64,000 nt of DNA from Streptomyces sp. NBC_00443 (GCF_036014175.1 NZ_CP107917.1:6448001-6512000); one strand, 5' to 3'. Positions 7,904-16,258 are shown, counted from the stretch's first letter. Numbers and translations: made by a program. Notes: generated by a model from the letters alone, not told the origin.

Positions 7904-8881
7904 ATGGCCGTACGCATTCACTTCACCGACGACGATCTCGCCCAGATCAGGCTGGCGCAGGCTCCCGACCCCATGTGGGAGGCGCTGCTCAGCATGCACA
8001 TGCTTCAGACGGACACCGGTTCCGCCGTCTTCGGCGGCTGGCGGCGCCGGGTGCGACGCGAATTACCGCGGGCCGTACGTCCGTTGCTCCGCATGGCCCC
8101 GCCCGTCGGCTACTCGGCCGACTTCCTCACCCCGGCCGCCGGCACGGGCGGCCTGGACGCCGGGATCGGGGCCTTGCTGTCCACACCACGGCAGCGGCTG
8201 CGGGGCGACCTGGTGGAACTGTCCCGCGCGGGCCGACGGCTGCCGCCCTGGGCGCGTTCCCTGGCCGACGGTGACAAGGAGGCCGTCGGCCACCTCGCGC
8301 GCGTCTTCCGGGCGTACTTCACGGCCGCGCTGGCCCCCTGGTGGAGTCGCCTCCGCACCCGCTTCGGCGCCGAACGTGCCGCCCACGGGCGGTACTTGGC
8401 CGACGGCGACCTCGGCGCGCTGCTCGGCGCCCTCCACCCCGGTCTCGTCTGGCGGCGGCCCGTACTGGAGGTTACGGGGCTGGGCGCGGACCGTGACGTC
8501 CGCCTCGACGGGCGCGGGCTCCTCGTCCTCCCGTCGTACTTCTGCTGGCGCAAGCCGACGCTGCTGAAGGATCCCGCGCTGCCGTGCGTCGTCGTCTATC
8601 CGATGACCCACGAGACGGTTCTGAGCGGGGGCGTCACCGGGCTCCGCTCGCTGAACGCCCTCCTCGGCCGCACCCGCGCCGGGATCCTCGAATCGGTCGC
8701 CGACCACGGCGTGACGACGACCGAACTCGCCCACGACGCGGGCATCTCACCGGCCACGGCCAGCCATCATGTGGGCATCCTGCGCAAGGCCGGGTTACTG
8801 AGCACGTGCAGGGCGGGCAAGGCCGCGCTGCACTCCGTTACGCCGCTGGGGCTTGCCCTGCTGGACGGACGTGCGCGATGA
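7904..8881 (+). CDS. ArsR-type winged-helix regulator with two TTA codons
   Basis: A 325-residue protein. The last 70 residues are a winged helix-turn-helix of ArsR type (TRAGILESVADHGVTTTELAHDAGISPATASHHVGILRKAGLLST). The N-terminal 230 residues are of the kind seen in Streptomyces DUF5937-like regulators, starting MAVRIHFTDDDLAQIRLA. Start ATG 7904 is chosen because it gives this conserved beginning. Two in-frame TTA leucine codons (8063-8065 and 8795-8797) make translation dependent on the rare bldA tRNA in Streptomyces. The 3' end overlaps the convergent DUF397 gene by 44 bases. Confidence 0.82.
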   Translation: MAVRIHFTDDDLAQIRLAQAPDPMWEALLSMHMLQTDTGSAVFGGWRRRVRRELPRAVRPLLRMAPPVGYSADFLTPAAGTGGLDAGIGALLSTPRQRLRGDLVELSRAGRRLPPWARSLADGDKEAVGHLARVFRAYFTAALAPWWSRLRTRFGAERAAHGRYLADGDLGALLGALHPGLVWRRPVLEVTGLGADRDVRLDGRGLLVLPSYFCWRKPTLLKDPALPCVVVYPMTHETVLSGGVTGLRSLNALLGRTRAGILESVADHGVTTTELAHDAGISPATASHHVGILRKAGLLSTCRAGKAALHSVTPLGLALLDGRAR

Positions 8882-9101
8882 ACTCCGTCCAGGTGGCGGG
8901 GGAGAGGGTGAGCGCGGGGCCCTGCCGGTTCTTGGAGTCGCGTACGTGGATGGTGTGGGGGCAGGTGGCTACCTCTACGCAGTCGCCGTCGCCACCGCTG
9001 CTGTAGCTGGACTTGTGCCAGGCGAGGGCCACTTCGACGCAGTCGCCCTGGCTACCGCTGCTGTAGCTGCTCTTGAACCAGGCCAGCTCGCTGGTGCTCA
9101 T
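8838..9101 (-). CDS. DUF397 protein with an internal repeat
   Basis: An 87-residue protein of the DUF397 family, small Streptomyces proteins encoded beside WhiJ-type regulators and thought to counteract or modulate them. The conserved KSSYSS..GDCVEVA unit occurs twice in tandem: LAWFKSSYSSGSQGDCVEVA then LAWHKSSYSSGGDGDCVEVA. Only the second is followed by the usual ending (VRDSKNRQGPALTLSPATWTEFI). Its ATG overlaps the TGA of the XRE gene (ATGA), with GCGAGGAG as ribosome binding site, so the two are translationally coupled. Confidence 0.92.
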   Translation of the reverse strand: MSTSELAWFKSSYSSGSQGDCVEVALAWHKSSYSSGGDGDCVEVATCPHTIHVRDSKNRQGPALTLSPATWTEFIAHVRPAGQAPAA

Positions 9102-9934
9102 AGTTCTCCTCGCATCCGCTGCAACAGGCTCACGGAGTCTTCAGGGGTGAGAGCCTGCGAACGCATACTGGCATACCGCCTTTGGAGGACGCTGACCTCT
9201 TTCGCGTCGGAGATGAGCAGGCCGCCACGCTGGCCCTCGCAATAGGCGAACCACTTGTTTTCCGGGGTCTCAAGGAGCTGCATCGGGCCGTCGAGCCCCG
9301 AGTGTGTCTCTCGGACGGTCGGAATGATCTGAACCTCGACGTTCCGCACTCCGGCGATGTCCAGCACGTGATCAATGAGCTTCCGCGTGACGTCCGTACC
9401 GCCCGTTCGCCGCCGGAACAAGTGCTCCTCCAGGATGAAGGCGAACGCAGTGTTCGGCCGCTCCCGCAACAGCTGTTGCCGTTCGGCGCGCGCTTCCCAT
9501 TGCGCCTCGATCTGCTCGTCGTCCAGAGGCGGGAGCTGATTCGTGAACAGCGTCCGCGCATACGCCTCGGTCTGCAACAACCCCGGAACCAACCGGCATT
9601 CGTACGTGTACAGCGTGATCGCCGTCGCCTCCAGCCGCGCCCACCGCCGAAACCAAGCCGCCAACCCCGGCTGCCGAGCCAGATGCGGAACCGACTTCAG
9701 CAACGCCCCGGTATTCCCCGTCACCCCCTCCGCCCGAACCGCAAACGTCGGATCTGGCATCCGCCGCCCCAACTCCACTGACACCACCGTGTGTTTGGAC
9801 AGCCCCACCAGGTCCCCGAACTCCTCCCGGCTCAAACCGGCATGCTCCCGCAACGCCTGGACCACCGCCCCGAACGTCCGCAGACTGTCCGACGCCTCCG
9901 GCTCGCCACCCGCACCCACCACGCCATCGACCAC
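9098..9934 (-). CDS. WhiJ-type XRE regulator (HTH plus DUF5753)
   Basis: A 278-residue DNA-binding protein. The XRE helix-turn-helix lies at about 20-70 (ALREHAGLSREEFGDLVGLSKHTVVSVELGRRMP). The C-terminal DUF5753 domain follows from about 95 (RRWARLEATAITLYTYECRLVPGLLQTEAYAR). Members of this group, such as WhiJ in S. coelicolor, control aerial growth and sporulation genes. The GTG start at 9934 is preceded by GGGAGG. It forms a coupled pair with DUF397 and is divergent from an ATP-binding protein; the perfect inverted repeat at 9995-10019 between them is the likely binding site. Confidence 0.93.
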   Translation of the reverse strand: MVDGVVGAGGEPEASDSLRTFGAVVQALREHAGLSREEFGDLVGLSKHTVVSVELGRRMPDPTFAVRAEGVTGNTGALLKSVPHLARQPGLAAWFRRWARLEATAITLYTYECRLVPGLLQTEAYARTLFTNQLPPLDDEQIEAQWEARAERQQLLRERPNTAFAFILEEHLFRRRTGGTDVTRKLIDHVLDIAGVRNVEVQIIPTVRETHSGLDGPMQLLETPENKWFAYCEGQRGGLLISDAKEVSVLQRRYASMRSQALTPEDSVSLLQRMRGEL

Positions 9935-9994
9935 GGTCGGTCACCTCCCGAACCCATGGTCACGGCCGGTGATGAGTACTGTCCAGTCCGTAAC

Positions 9995-10019
9995 CGCGTA
10001 CGTTGCCGCAGCGTACGCG
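9995..10019. promoter_or_regulatory. Inverted repeat between WhiJ-type regulator and ATPase
   Basis: CGCGTACG (9995-10002) and CGTACGCG (10012-10019) are perfect complements around a 9-base centre (TTGCCGCAG). The site lies in the 130-base divergent promoter region and is a good candidate operator for the XRE regulator. Confidence 0.6.
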
Positions 10020-10064
10020 CCTCTCACCTGGTGAACTGCCCGCCCCACGCGCCAGATTGAGCGC

Positions 10065-10550
10065 ATGCCCGCACCCCACACCCCCCAACCCCCGGTTACC
10101 GTACGTACGTTCACCCAGCGCCTCAGCGCCACGCCGCGCGGCGCCCGCCTCGCCCGGCACCTCGCCGTGAACCAGCTCCACGCCTGGGGTATCCCGCACG
10201 GCAGTGTCGCCTCCGACGCCGTCGCGGTGATCGTCGCCGAGCTGGCCGCGAACGCCGTGACCCACGGCCGGGTCCCGGGCCGGGACTTCGAGCTGCGGCT
10301 GTCGTTGCCCACGGGCAGCATCCGCGTGGAGGTCAGTGACACCCGTACCGAGTCCCATCCCCCGAAGCCCGGCCACGTACGAAGTCCGCACCCCCTCGAC
10401 GAACACGGCCGCGGTCTCGTCCTCGTCGAGGCGCTGGCCGACCGGTGGGAGGTGGTGGAACGGGGCGAGTCGCCCGGCAAGACCATCTGCGCCGAGGTCG
10501 ACCTGCCGGGGTGGCTGGCCCTGGTCCGGATGCGCGGGGGCGGTCAATAG
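10065..10550 (+). CDS. RsbW/SpoIIAB-like ATP-binding protein
   Basis: A 161-residue GHKL-type ATPase related to anti-sigma factors. The N box is seen as IVAELAANAVTHG (about 65-77) and the G boxes as VEVSDTR and DEHGRGLVLVEALADRW (about 120-136). In Streptomyces such genes are the third member of WhiJ-like loci and may act as an anti-sigma kinase or regulator partner. The start ATG is at 10065 without a clear ribosome binding site. The next gene is a sigma factor 98 bases downstream, which could be its target, although no such link is known. Confidence 0.88.
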   Translation: MPAPHTPQPPVTVRTFTQRLSATPRGARLARHLAVNQLHAWGIPHGSVASDAVAVIVAELAANAVTHGRVPGRDFELRLSLPTGSIRVEVSDTRTESHPPKPGHVRSPHPLDEHGRGLVLVEALADRWEVVERGESPGKTICAEVDLPGWLALVRMRGGGQ

Positions 10551-10551
10551 C

Positions 10552-10576
10552 CCACCCGTCCACCCGTCCACCCGTC
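10552..10576 (+). repeat. CCACCCGT triplicate
   Basis: Three consecutive copies of the octamer CCACCCGT follow the ATPase stop codon. It is a simple tandem repeat with no assigned role. Confidence 0.6.
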
Positions 10577-10648
10577 CATCGGCATACCCGTCCCGCCGCT
10601 CAACGTTTGTTCCATCCTCGTTCCACACGCGCGCGGAACGCTGCCGCC

Positions 10649-11218
10649 ATGAGCAAGCCATCGACCGATTCCTGCGGTTCCCGCAATGCGGCATTCGACG
10701 AGGTGTTCTGCGGGCTGTTGCCCAAGCTCTATGCCCGGGCGGCCGCTCTCACCGGGGCCGCGCAGTGGGGCGAGGACGCCGTTCACGACGTCTATCTGAA
10801 ACTGGCCTCGCGGCCACGGAGGTTCCTGGAGCATCCGGAGCCGAGCGCGTACGCGTTCTCCGCGCTGTCGAGCATGACCCGGGACACCTGGCGGCGTGAG
10901 CGGCGGCAGGTGCCCGAACCGGACCCGGACCGCGACGCCGTCGGCTCCTGGGACGGTGGGGTGGAGCAGCGTGCCGGGGAGATCGAGGCGGTACGGCTGC
11001 TGGCGCAACTGCCGCGTCAGCAGGCCGGCGTGGTGATCCTGGTCGACCTGGACGGCTACACGACCGAGCAGGCGGCACGGATTCTCGGCATAGGGCGGGG
11101 GACTGCCGCCCGGTACCGGACGCGGGCCATGCGCCGACTGCGCGACCTCCTCCCGAGTGACTCACGTCACAGGCGTGCCGGACATGCGGGGCGGCGGCCC
11201 CGATCGTGTACGCGATGA
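10649..11218 (+). CDS. ECF-like RNA polymerase sigma factor
   Basis: A 189-residue sigma-70 family protein with region 2 (EDAVHDVYLKLASRPRRFLEHPEPSAYAFSALSSMTRDTWRRERR, about 40-90) and region 4 (LLAQLPRQQAGVVILVDLDGYTTEQAARILGIGRGTAARYRTRAMRRLRDLL, about 115-170). It lacks regions 1 and 3, as in extracytoplasmic-function sigma factors. ATG 10649 is chosen because it precedes the first conserved helix. An inverted repeat CGTTCC/GGAACG (10619-10640) lies just upstream. A small secreted protein follows 28 bases downstream and may be co-transcribed. No anti-sigma gene is adjacent apart from the ATPase upstream. Confidence 0.85.
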   Translation: MSKPSTDSCGSRNAAFDEVFCGLLPKLYARAAALTGAAQWGEDAVHDVYLKLASRPRRFLEHPEPSAYAFSALSSMTRDTWRRERRQVPEPDPDRDAVGSWDGGVEQRAGEIEAVRLLAQLPRQQAGVVILVDLDGYTTEQAARILGIGRGTAARYRTRAMRRLRDLLPSDSRHRRAGHAGRRPRSCTR

Positions 11219-11246
11219 AAGCCCGACACGACACGGGGAGTTGAAC

Positions 11247-11633
11247 ATGATCAAGCGTCGCATCCTGACCGGAACCCTCGCCGCCGTAGCGATGGCCGGC
11301 CTGACGGCCCCGGTGGCCGCAGCCGCGCCCGCCTCCGCACCGCAGCCCAAGGCCTGCGAGCTGTACGCCAACAACGTGGCGCAGAACGGGAACGAGCTCT
11401 CCGGGACGGGCGGTCGCCGAGGCTGTGCCCCCGGCGACTCCCAGAACGTCACGGTGACGGTCTACAAGTGGGTCGATCTGGGGCCCGACGAGAAGGTCGG
11501 TTCCGCCACCGACTCCGCCGCCAACACCGAGCTGACCGGTCGCGGCACCTGCAAGGGCAAGGGCTTCTACTACACCTACACGCAGGACAGCGCCGGCGGC
11601 GAGATCTACAGCCCGCGCGTCGAGATGTGCTGA
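11247..11633 (+). CDS. Small secreted protein of unknown function
   Basis: A 128-residue protein with ATG at 11247 after GGGGAG. The signal peptide (MIKRRILTGTLAAVAMAGLTAPVAAAAPASA) is clear. The mature part of about 95 residues has four Cys (KACELY, RRGCAP, RGTCKG, VEMC), suggesting two disulfides, and ends at the last Cys. I do not recognise a family. It lies 28 bases after the sigma factor gene and might be part of its regulon or operon. Confidence 0.8.
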   Translation: MIKRRILTGTLAAVAMAGLTAPVAAAAPASAPQPKACELYANNVAQNGNELSGTGGRRGCAPGDSQNVTVTVYKWVDLGPDEKVGSATDSAANTELTGRGTCKGKGFYYTYTQDSAGGEIYSPRVEMC

Positions 11634-11660
11634 CCGGCCTGCAGCGCGCAGCGCGGAACA

Positions 11661-11699
11661 CGTGCGGGGAGCGGTGGCCGGTGCCGCCGCCCCCGCACG
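11661..11699. terminator. Hairpin terminator between convergent genes
   Basis: CGTGCGGGG (11661-11669) pairs with CCCCGCACG (11691-11699), and an inner stem GCGGTGGC/GCCGCCGC extends it with one bulged base. It separates the small secreted protein gene from the SARP gene. Confidence 0.75.
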
Positions 11700-11704
11700 G
11701 GCGT

Positions 11705-14700
11705 TCAGGCGAGGTCCCTGGGCGGCCGGGCACCCGTGTCCAGGAAAATGGCGCGGGCCCGGTGCCGGGCGGCCCGGGCGGCCGGGTCGCCCAGGGCGTG
11801 CAGGGCCTGGCCCAGGGCGACCAGGGTTCTGGCTTCGCCGAGGCGGTGGCCGGTGCGGCGGTGTACGGCGAGGGCGGTGCGGGCGCGGGAGCGTGCCGCC
11901 GCCGGTCGTCCTCGCGCGCTGTGGATGGCCGCGAGCTCGGTCAGCGTCCGGCCCTTGACGACGTCGAACCCGCCCCGGTGGGCGACGGCGAGTGCTCGGC
12001 GGGCGCAGGCCAGCGCCTCGCCGTGCCGGTGCCGTACGCGATGTGCCTCGGCGAGCCCGAGCAGGCTCTCGGCCTCGGTGCGCCGGTGGCCGACGTCACG
12101 GGCGACGGACAGGGCGCGCGCATGAGTCCGGGCGGCCTCCTCGGCGCGGCCCATCCGCAGGTGGGCGTCGGCGAGGGTGGTCAGGGCGATCGCGAGCAGC
12201 CGGTGCCGCCCGGTGTTCTCGGCGAGCCGGAGCGAGCGCTCGGCGTACTCCAGCGCCTGCTGGTGGTGGCCGAGGTCCAGTTCGATCCGGGCGGTGAGGT
12301 CGAGGGTGGTGGGGTTGGCGCTCTGCGGCTCGGCCGGTTCGCCGGGGTCGCGTACGCCGCTTTCGGATACGTCGGCGGCGGGCAGTGCCTCCGCGGCCTC
12401 CCTCAACCTGCCCTGCTCCCAGTAGACCGCGCTCAGTGCGGGCAGCCGGTGGGCCTGGTCACCGGCACCGGGGTCGTCATCGGCCCTGTGGTGCAGGCGC
12501 AGCGACTGCAGCAGATAGCGGGCGGACAGCTCCAGCCGCCCCCGGTCCCGGTACGCCAGGCCCAGTCCGATCAGTGCCTGCGCCTCGGCGTCGAGGCGGC
12601 CGGCCTCGCGGGACAGCCGTAGGGCTTGGGTGAAGTGGTCCACGGCGTCGTCGAGGCGTGCCGCCTCGGTGTCCGCCAGGCCCAGTCCGCCCAACGCCAG
12701 TGCCTGGCCCAGCACATCGCCGGTTCCGCGGTGCAGTCTCAGCACCTGGGTGTGGTGATGGACGGCCTGCGGGTGATTGCCCGCATCGCAGTGCGCGATG
12801 CCCAGGCTGCGGTGCATGGCCGCCCGAGCATGGCTGTCACCGTCGGCCTCGGCCGCCCGAAGTGCTGCCTCGGCGGCGGCCCGCCAGGCGCCGCGCGGCA
12901 GCCGGAGCCAGCAGTACCGCAGCAGCGATGCCATCAGCAGCCAGGCGAAGCGCCGCCGGGTTCGTGGACCGGTGCCGGCCGCGTGCTCCACGGCGGCGAG
13001 CAGGTTGGCGCGTTCCGCTTCCAGGCGGCTCAGGGCGTCGGCGGCCCCGTCCGGGCCGGCGGGTGTTCCGTGCGGGCCGGCCGGATCCCGCGGGAGCTGC
13101 GGGTACTGCCAGGGCAGGGCGCCGCCCGCGGCCTCGGCGGTGCGCAGGTGGAGAGCGAACAGCCGCTCCTCGGCCGCCGCCCGCTCCGGCGCCGGCTCCT
13201 CTGCTGCGGCCCGCTCACGGGCGTAGTCGCGCAGCAGGTCGTGGAAGCGGTACCGGTCGGGTGCGGGGGACTCGATCAGGTGCGCCGTCGCCAGGGTGGT
13301 GAGCAGGGCACCCGCCGTCGACTCGGACGTGTCGAGGAGCGCTGCCGCGGCGGGCCGGGTGAGGTCGGGGCCGGGTACCAGGCCGAGGAGGCGGAAGAGC
13401 CTGCGGGCGTCGGGGGCCAGGGCTCGGTAGGACAGGTCGAAGGCGGCGCTCACGGCGGAGGAGCGGTCGTCGTCCAGCTCCAGCGCGGCCAGCCGGTCCC
13501 CGTCCGCCAACCCGGCGGCCAGGTCCGCGATACGCCGGTGCCGGTCCCCGAGCAGCTGCGCGGCGGCCACCCGCAGCGCCAGCGGCAGCAGGCCGGCCCG
13601 GCGGGCCAGTTCATCGGCTGCCTCCGGTTCCGCGGTAACCCGCCGCTCGCCGAGTACGGCGGCCAGCAGCGCCCGCGCTTCCCCGGGGGCGAGGACGTCG
13701 AGGCGCAGCGGGTCGGCGCCGTTCTGGGCGATCAGACCGGTCAGCCGGTGGCGGCTGGTGACCAGCACCCGGCACGTCGGGCTGCCGGGCAACAGCGGCC
13801 GCACCTGCCGTACGGAGGCGGCGTTGTCCAACACGATCAGCATCCGCCGCCCGTCCAGCAACGAGCGGTAGCGGCGGGCCTGTTCGTCCGCATCGGCGGG
13901 GATCTGCTGGGGCCTCAGCCCCAGACTCCCCAGCAACTGGCCGAGCGCCTCCTGCGGGGTCATGGGAGCCCTGTCGTGGTCGAAGCCGCGCAGGTTGACG
14001 TACAGCTGCCCGTCGGGGAACCGGTCACGCACCCGGTGAGCGGCGTGCACGGCCAGCGCGGTCTTGCCGACACCGGCGGCTCCGCTGATGACGGCGATCG
14101 CCACGGGGCTGCCGGCCTCGGGCGTCCCCCCTCCGGCCGTCAACAGGGCGGTCAGCCAGGTCAGGGCATCGGTGCGGCCACTGAACCCCGGTACGTCGTG
14201 CGGCAGTTCGGCAGGCGGAACACGTGAGGCGACGGGTCGCGGTGCCGGTTCCGGTGCCTGGGTCGTGGTGCCGCGCAGGATCTCCCGGTGCAGGGTCTGT
14301 AACTCGGTGCCCGGGTCGACGCCGAGTTCCTCGGCGAGACGGCGGCGGGTGTCCTCGTACGTCTCCAGGGCCTCGGCTTGGCGGTCGCCGCGGTACAGGG
14401 CGGTCATCAGGTGTCGTACCGGGCGCTCGTCCAGCGGATGGGCCGCGACCAGCTGCCGCAGCCGCTCCAGCGCCCGGCCGTGCCTGCCCAGCCGTAGTTC
14501 GGCCTCGTGGTGGTGGAGTTCGGCCGTGAGGCGTTCGTCGCCCAGTGCGGCTCGTGTCTCCCGCGCCCAGGTGCCGCCCAGGCCGGACAGGGCCTCCCCG
14601 CGCCACAGGGAGAGGGCGTCGCGCAACAGGCCCGCGGCCGACTCGCCGGATGCCGTACGAGCCTCGCCCACCAGCCGACGGAACCGGTGGACGTCGACGC

Positions 14701-14998
14701 GCTCGGGATCGACGTCGATGAGATAGCCGCCGGAGCTGCGCGCCAGTCGGACGCCGAGGGCCTCCGCGTCCCCGGAGCGCAGGGCGCTGCGCAGCCGGCC
14801 GACGTATCCCGACAGGAGATTGCGGACCGAGCCCGGCGGATCCTCGCCCCACACCCGGTCGATCAGCCGCTCCGCCGGCACGACCCGGCCCGCCTCGCAC
14901 AACAGCACCGCCAGCACGCACCGTTGCTTGGCATGCCCGAGGTCGACCGCCCGCGCCCTCCGGTGTGCCTCCACCACGCCGAGCACCCGGAACTCCAC
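11705..14998 (-). CDS. SARP/AfsR-family regulator with NB-ARC and TPR domains
   Basis: A 1097-residue multidomain activator. Residues 1-95 form the winged-helix OmpR-like DNA-binding domain (VEFRVLGVVEAHRRARAVDLGHAKQRCVLAVLL), 96-245 the BTAD domain, 295-600 an NB-ARC/STAND ATPase with Walker A GAAGVGKT (306-313) and Walker B LIVLDNA near 390. From about 690 to the end are TPR repeats. The GTG at 14998 is preferred over a longer frame because AGGGGAGG lies 4 bases upstream. AfsR-like proteins switch on secondary metabolism or other genes upon ligand or phosphorylation signals. It is divergent from the GH43 arabinanase, but there is no biosynthetic cluster in the window, so its target is open. 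Confidence 0.93.
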   Translation of the reverse strand: MEFRVLGVVEAHRRARAVDLGHAKQRCVLAVLLCEAGRVVPAERLIDRVWGEDPPGSVRNLLSGYVGRLRSALRSGDAEALGVRLARSSGGYLIDVDPERVDVHRFRRLVGEARTASGESAAGLLRDALSLWRGEALSGLGGTWARETRAALGDERLTAELHHHEAELRLGRHGRALERLRQLVAAHPLDERPVRHLMTALYRGDRQAEALETYEDTRRRLAEELGVDPGTELQTLHREILRGTTTQAPEPAPRPVASRVPPAELPHDVPGFSGRTDALTWLTALLTAGGGTPEAGSPVAIAVISGAAGVGKTALAVHAAHRVRDRFPDGQLYVNLRGFDHDRAPMTPQEALGQLLGSLGLRPQQIPADADEQARRYRSLLDGRRMLIVLDNAASVRQVRPLLPGSPTCRVLVTSRHRLTGLIAQNGADPLRLDVLAPGEARALLAAVLGERRVTAEPEAADELARRAGLLPLALRVAAAQLLGDRHRRIADLAAGLADGDRLAALELDDDRSSAVSAAFDLSYRALAPDARRLFRLLGLVPGPDLTRPAAAALLDTSESTAGALLTTLATAHLIESPAPDRYRFHDLLRDYARERAAAEEPAPERAAAEERLFALHLRTAEAAGGALPWQYPQLPRDPAGPHGTPAGPDGAADALSRLEAERANLLAAVEHAAGTGPRTRRRFAWLLMASLLRYCWLRLPRGAWRAAAEAALRAAEADGDSHARAAMHRSLGIAHCDAGNHPQAVHHHTQVLRLHRGTGDVLGQALALGGLGLADTEAARLDDAVDHFTQALRLSREAGRLDAEAQALIGLGLAYRDRGRLELSARYLLQSLRLHHRADDDPGAGDQAHRLPALSAVYWEQGRLREAAEALPAADVSESGVRDPGEPAEPQSANPTTLDLTARIELDLGHHQQALEYAERSLRLAENTGRHRLLAIALTTLADAHLRMGRAEEAARTHARALSVARDVGHRRTEAESLLGLAEAHRVRHRHGEALACARRALAVAHRGGFDVVKGRTLTELAAIHSARGRPAAARSRARTALAVHRRTGHRLGEARTLVALGQALHALGDPAARAARHRARAIFLDTGARPPRDLA

Positions 14999-15087
14999 AG
15001 GGCCTCCCCTCACATCGCTGCCCTGGGCCTCTCCTTGAGCCTCGATCGTCCGCCGCGGCCCTAAACGGCCGGTCAACGGATCTTCAA

Positions 15088-15128
15088 CGTATCCACACCG
15101 ACGGCGAAGAGTCGTCGGTGTGGATACG
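15088..15128. promoter_or_regulatory. 16-bp perfect inverted repeat between divergent genes
   Basis: CGTATCCACACCGACG (15088-15103) and CGTCGGTGTGGATACG (15113-15128) are perfect complements separated by 9 bases. The repeat lies 20 bases upstream of the -35 box of the arabinanase promoter and 90 bases upstream of the SARP start. Because both flanking genes read away from it, it cannot be their terminator; an operator or the end of an unseen small transcript fits better. Confidence 0.65.
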
Positions 15129-15147
15129 GCTGTTGCTGCGCGGACCA

Positions 15148-15176
15148 TTGACGCGCAAGGGGTTCGATTCTACGGT
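15148..15176 (+). promoter_or_regulatory. Promoter of the arabinanase gene
   Basis: TTGACG (15148-15153) and TACGGT (15171-15176) are separated by 17 bases and match the housekeeping Streptomyces sigma consensus. The start codon is 71 bases downstream, after AAGGAGG. Confidence 0.65.
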
Positions 15177-15247
15177 CCCGTTCGAATCTGCGAGCGCCGT
15201 TCGGTATATCGGCCGACGACCCGGCCCCCACCGCAAGGAGGACCCGC

Positions 15248-16225
15248 ATGCCCCCCACCCTCCGCAAGCGCACAGCCCTGATCGCACTCCCCGCCGCCGC
15301 TCTCCTCGCCCTCATCCCGTCCTCGGCGACCGCGTACCCCAACCCCGGCCGCGTCACCGGCGACATCGTCACCCACGACCCGACGATGCTCCGCACCTCG
15401 TCCGGCCAGTACCTGCTGTACGCCACCGGCGGCGGCATCGCCAACAAGACCTCCAGCGACCGCACCGCCTTCAGGAACGGTGCCGACGCGTTCTCCTCCC
15501 GGCCGGGCTGGTGGTCCACCTACTCCTCCGTGCCGGAGGCCTGGGCGCCGGACATCTCGTACCACGGCGGCAAGTACCTGATGTACTACTCCGTCTCGAA
15601 GTTCGGCTCGAACACCTCCGCCATAGGCCTCGCCACCTCCACCACCGGCCTGCCCGGCAGCTGGACCGACCAGGGCACCGTCCACACGTCGAGCTCCTCA
15701 AGCGACTACAACGCCATCGACCCGAACCTCTTCGTGAACGACGACGGCAAGTGGTGGCTTTCCTTCGGCAGTTGGTGGACGGGGATCAAGATGATCCAGA
15801 TCAACCCGTCGACGGGGAAGCAGCTCTCCTCCAACACCACCCGCTACTCCCTCGCCTCCCGCCCGACCGGCACCAAGGCCGTGGAGGCACCCTTCATCGT
15901 GAAACGGGGCGGCTACTACTACCTCTTCGCGTCCTACGACACCTGCTGCGCGGGCACCAGCTCCACGTACAAGGTCAAGGTCGGCCGCGCCACCAGCGTC
16001 ACCGGCCCGTACGTCGACAAGAGCGGTGTCTCGATGATGAACAACGGCGGGACCTCGGTCCTGGAGTCCCACGGCAGCATCATCGGCCCCGGCGGCCAGT
16101 CGATCATGAACGACGTCGACGGCGACCTGATCGTCTACCACTACTACGACGCCAACGACAACGGCACACCCAAGCTGGGCGTCAACCTCTTGAACTGGAG
16201 CAGCGGCTGGCCCGTGGCGTATTGA
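15248..16225 (+). CDS. Secreted arabinan endo-1,5-alpha-L-arabinosidase, GH43
   Basis: A 325-residue exported enzyme that hydrolyses the alpha-1,5 backbone of arabinan. The Sec signal peptide ends near SSATAY. The five-bladed propeller catalytic residues can be placed: Asp44 (VTHDPTM, general base), Asp158 (NAIDPNLF, pKa modulator) and Glu213 (AVEAPFI, general acid). The length equals a single catalytic domain with no carbohydrate-binding module. Start ATG 15248 follows CAAGGAGG. Its products would feed the ABC importer and GH51 enzyme seen at the start of the window. The long inverted repeat and a good promoter lie upstream. Confidence 0.94.
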   Translation: MPPTLRKRTALIALPAAALLALIPSSATAYPNPGRVTGDIVTHDPTMLRTSSGQYLLYATGGGIANKTSSDRTAFRNGADAFSSRPGWWSTYSSVPEAWAPDISYHGGKYLMYYSVSKFGSNTSAIGLATSTTGLPGSWTDQGTVHTSSSSSDYNAIDPNLFVNDDGKWWLSFGSWWTGIKMIQINPSTGKQLSSNTTRYSLASRPTGTKAVEAPFIVKRGGYYYLFASYDTCCAGTSSTYKVKVGRATSVTGPYVDKSGVSMMNNGGTSVLESHGSIIGPGGQSIMNDVDGDLIVYHYYDANDNGTPKLGVNLLNWSSGWPVAY

Positions 16226-16258
16226 TCAGGGTGTACCTGAAGCCGACCTGCCTGCAAC

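Noticed and set aside
10625..10640. CGTTCC/GGAACG as an ECF sigma autoregulatory promoter
   Set aside because: The repeat overlaps the expected ribosome binding region and has no -10 partner; only mentioned in the sigma factor entry.
12626..14227. A 533-codon open frame on the plus strand opposite the SARP gene
   Set aside because: Its protein is Gly/Arg/Gln/Val-rich low complexity without motifs, as expected from the antisense of GC-rich coding DNA; the minus strand encodes recognisable SARP, BTAD, NB-ARC and TPR domains.
15158..15195. GGTTCGATTC resembling a tRNA T-loop
   Set aside because: No acceptor, D or anticodon stems can be drawn around it; it is part of the arabinanase promoter.
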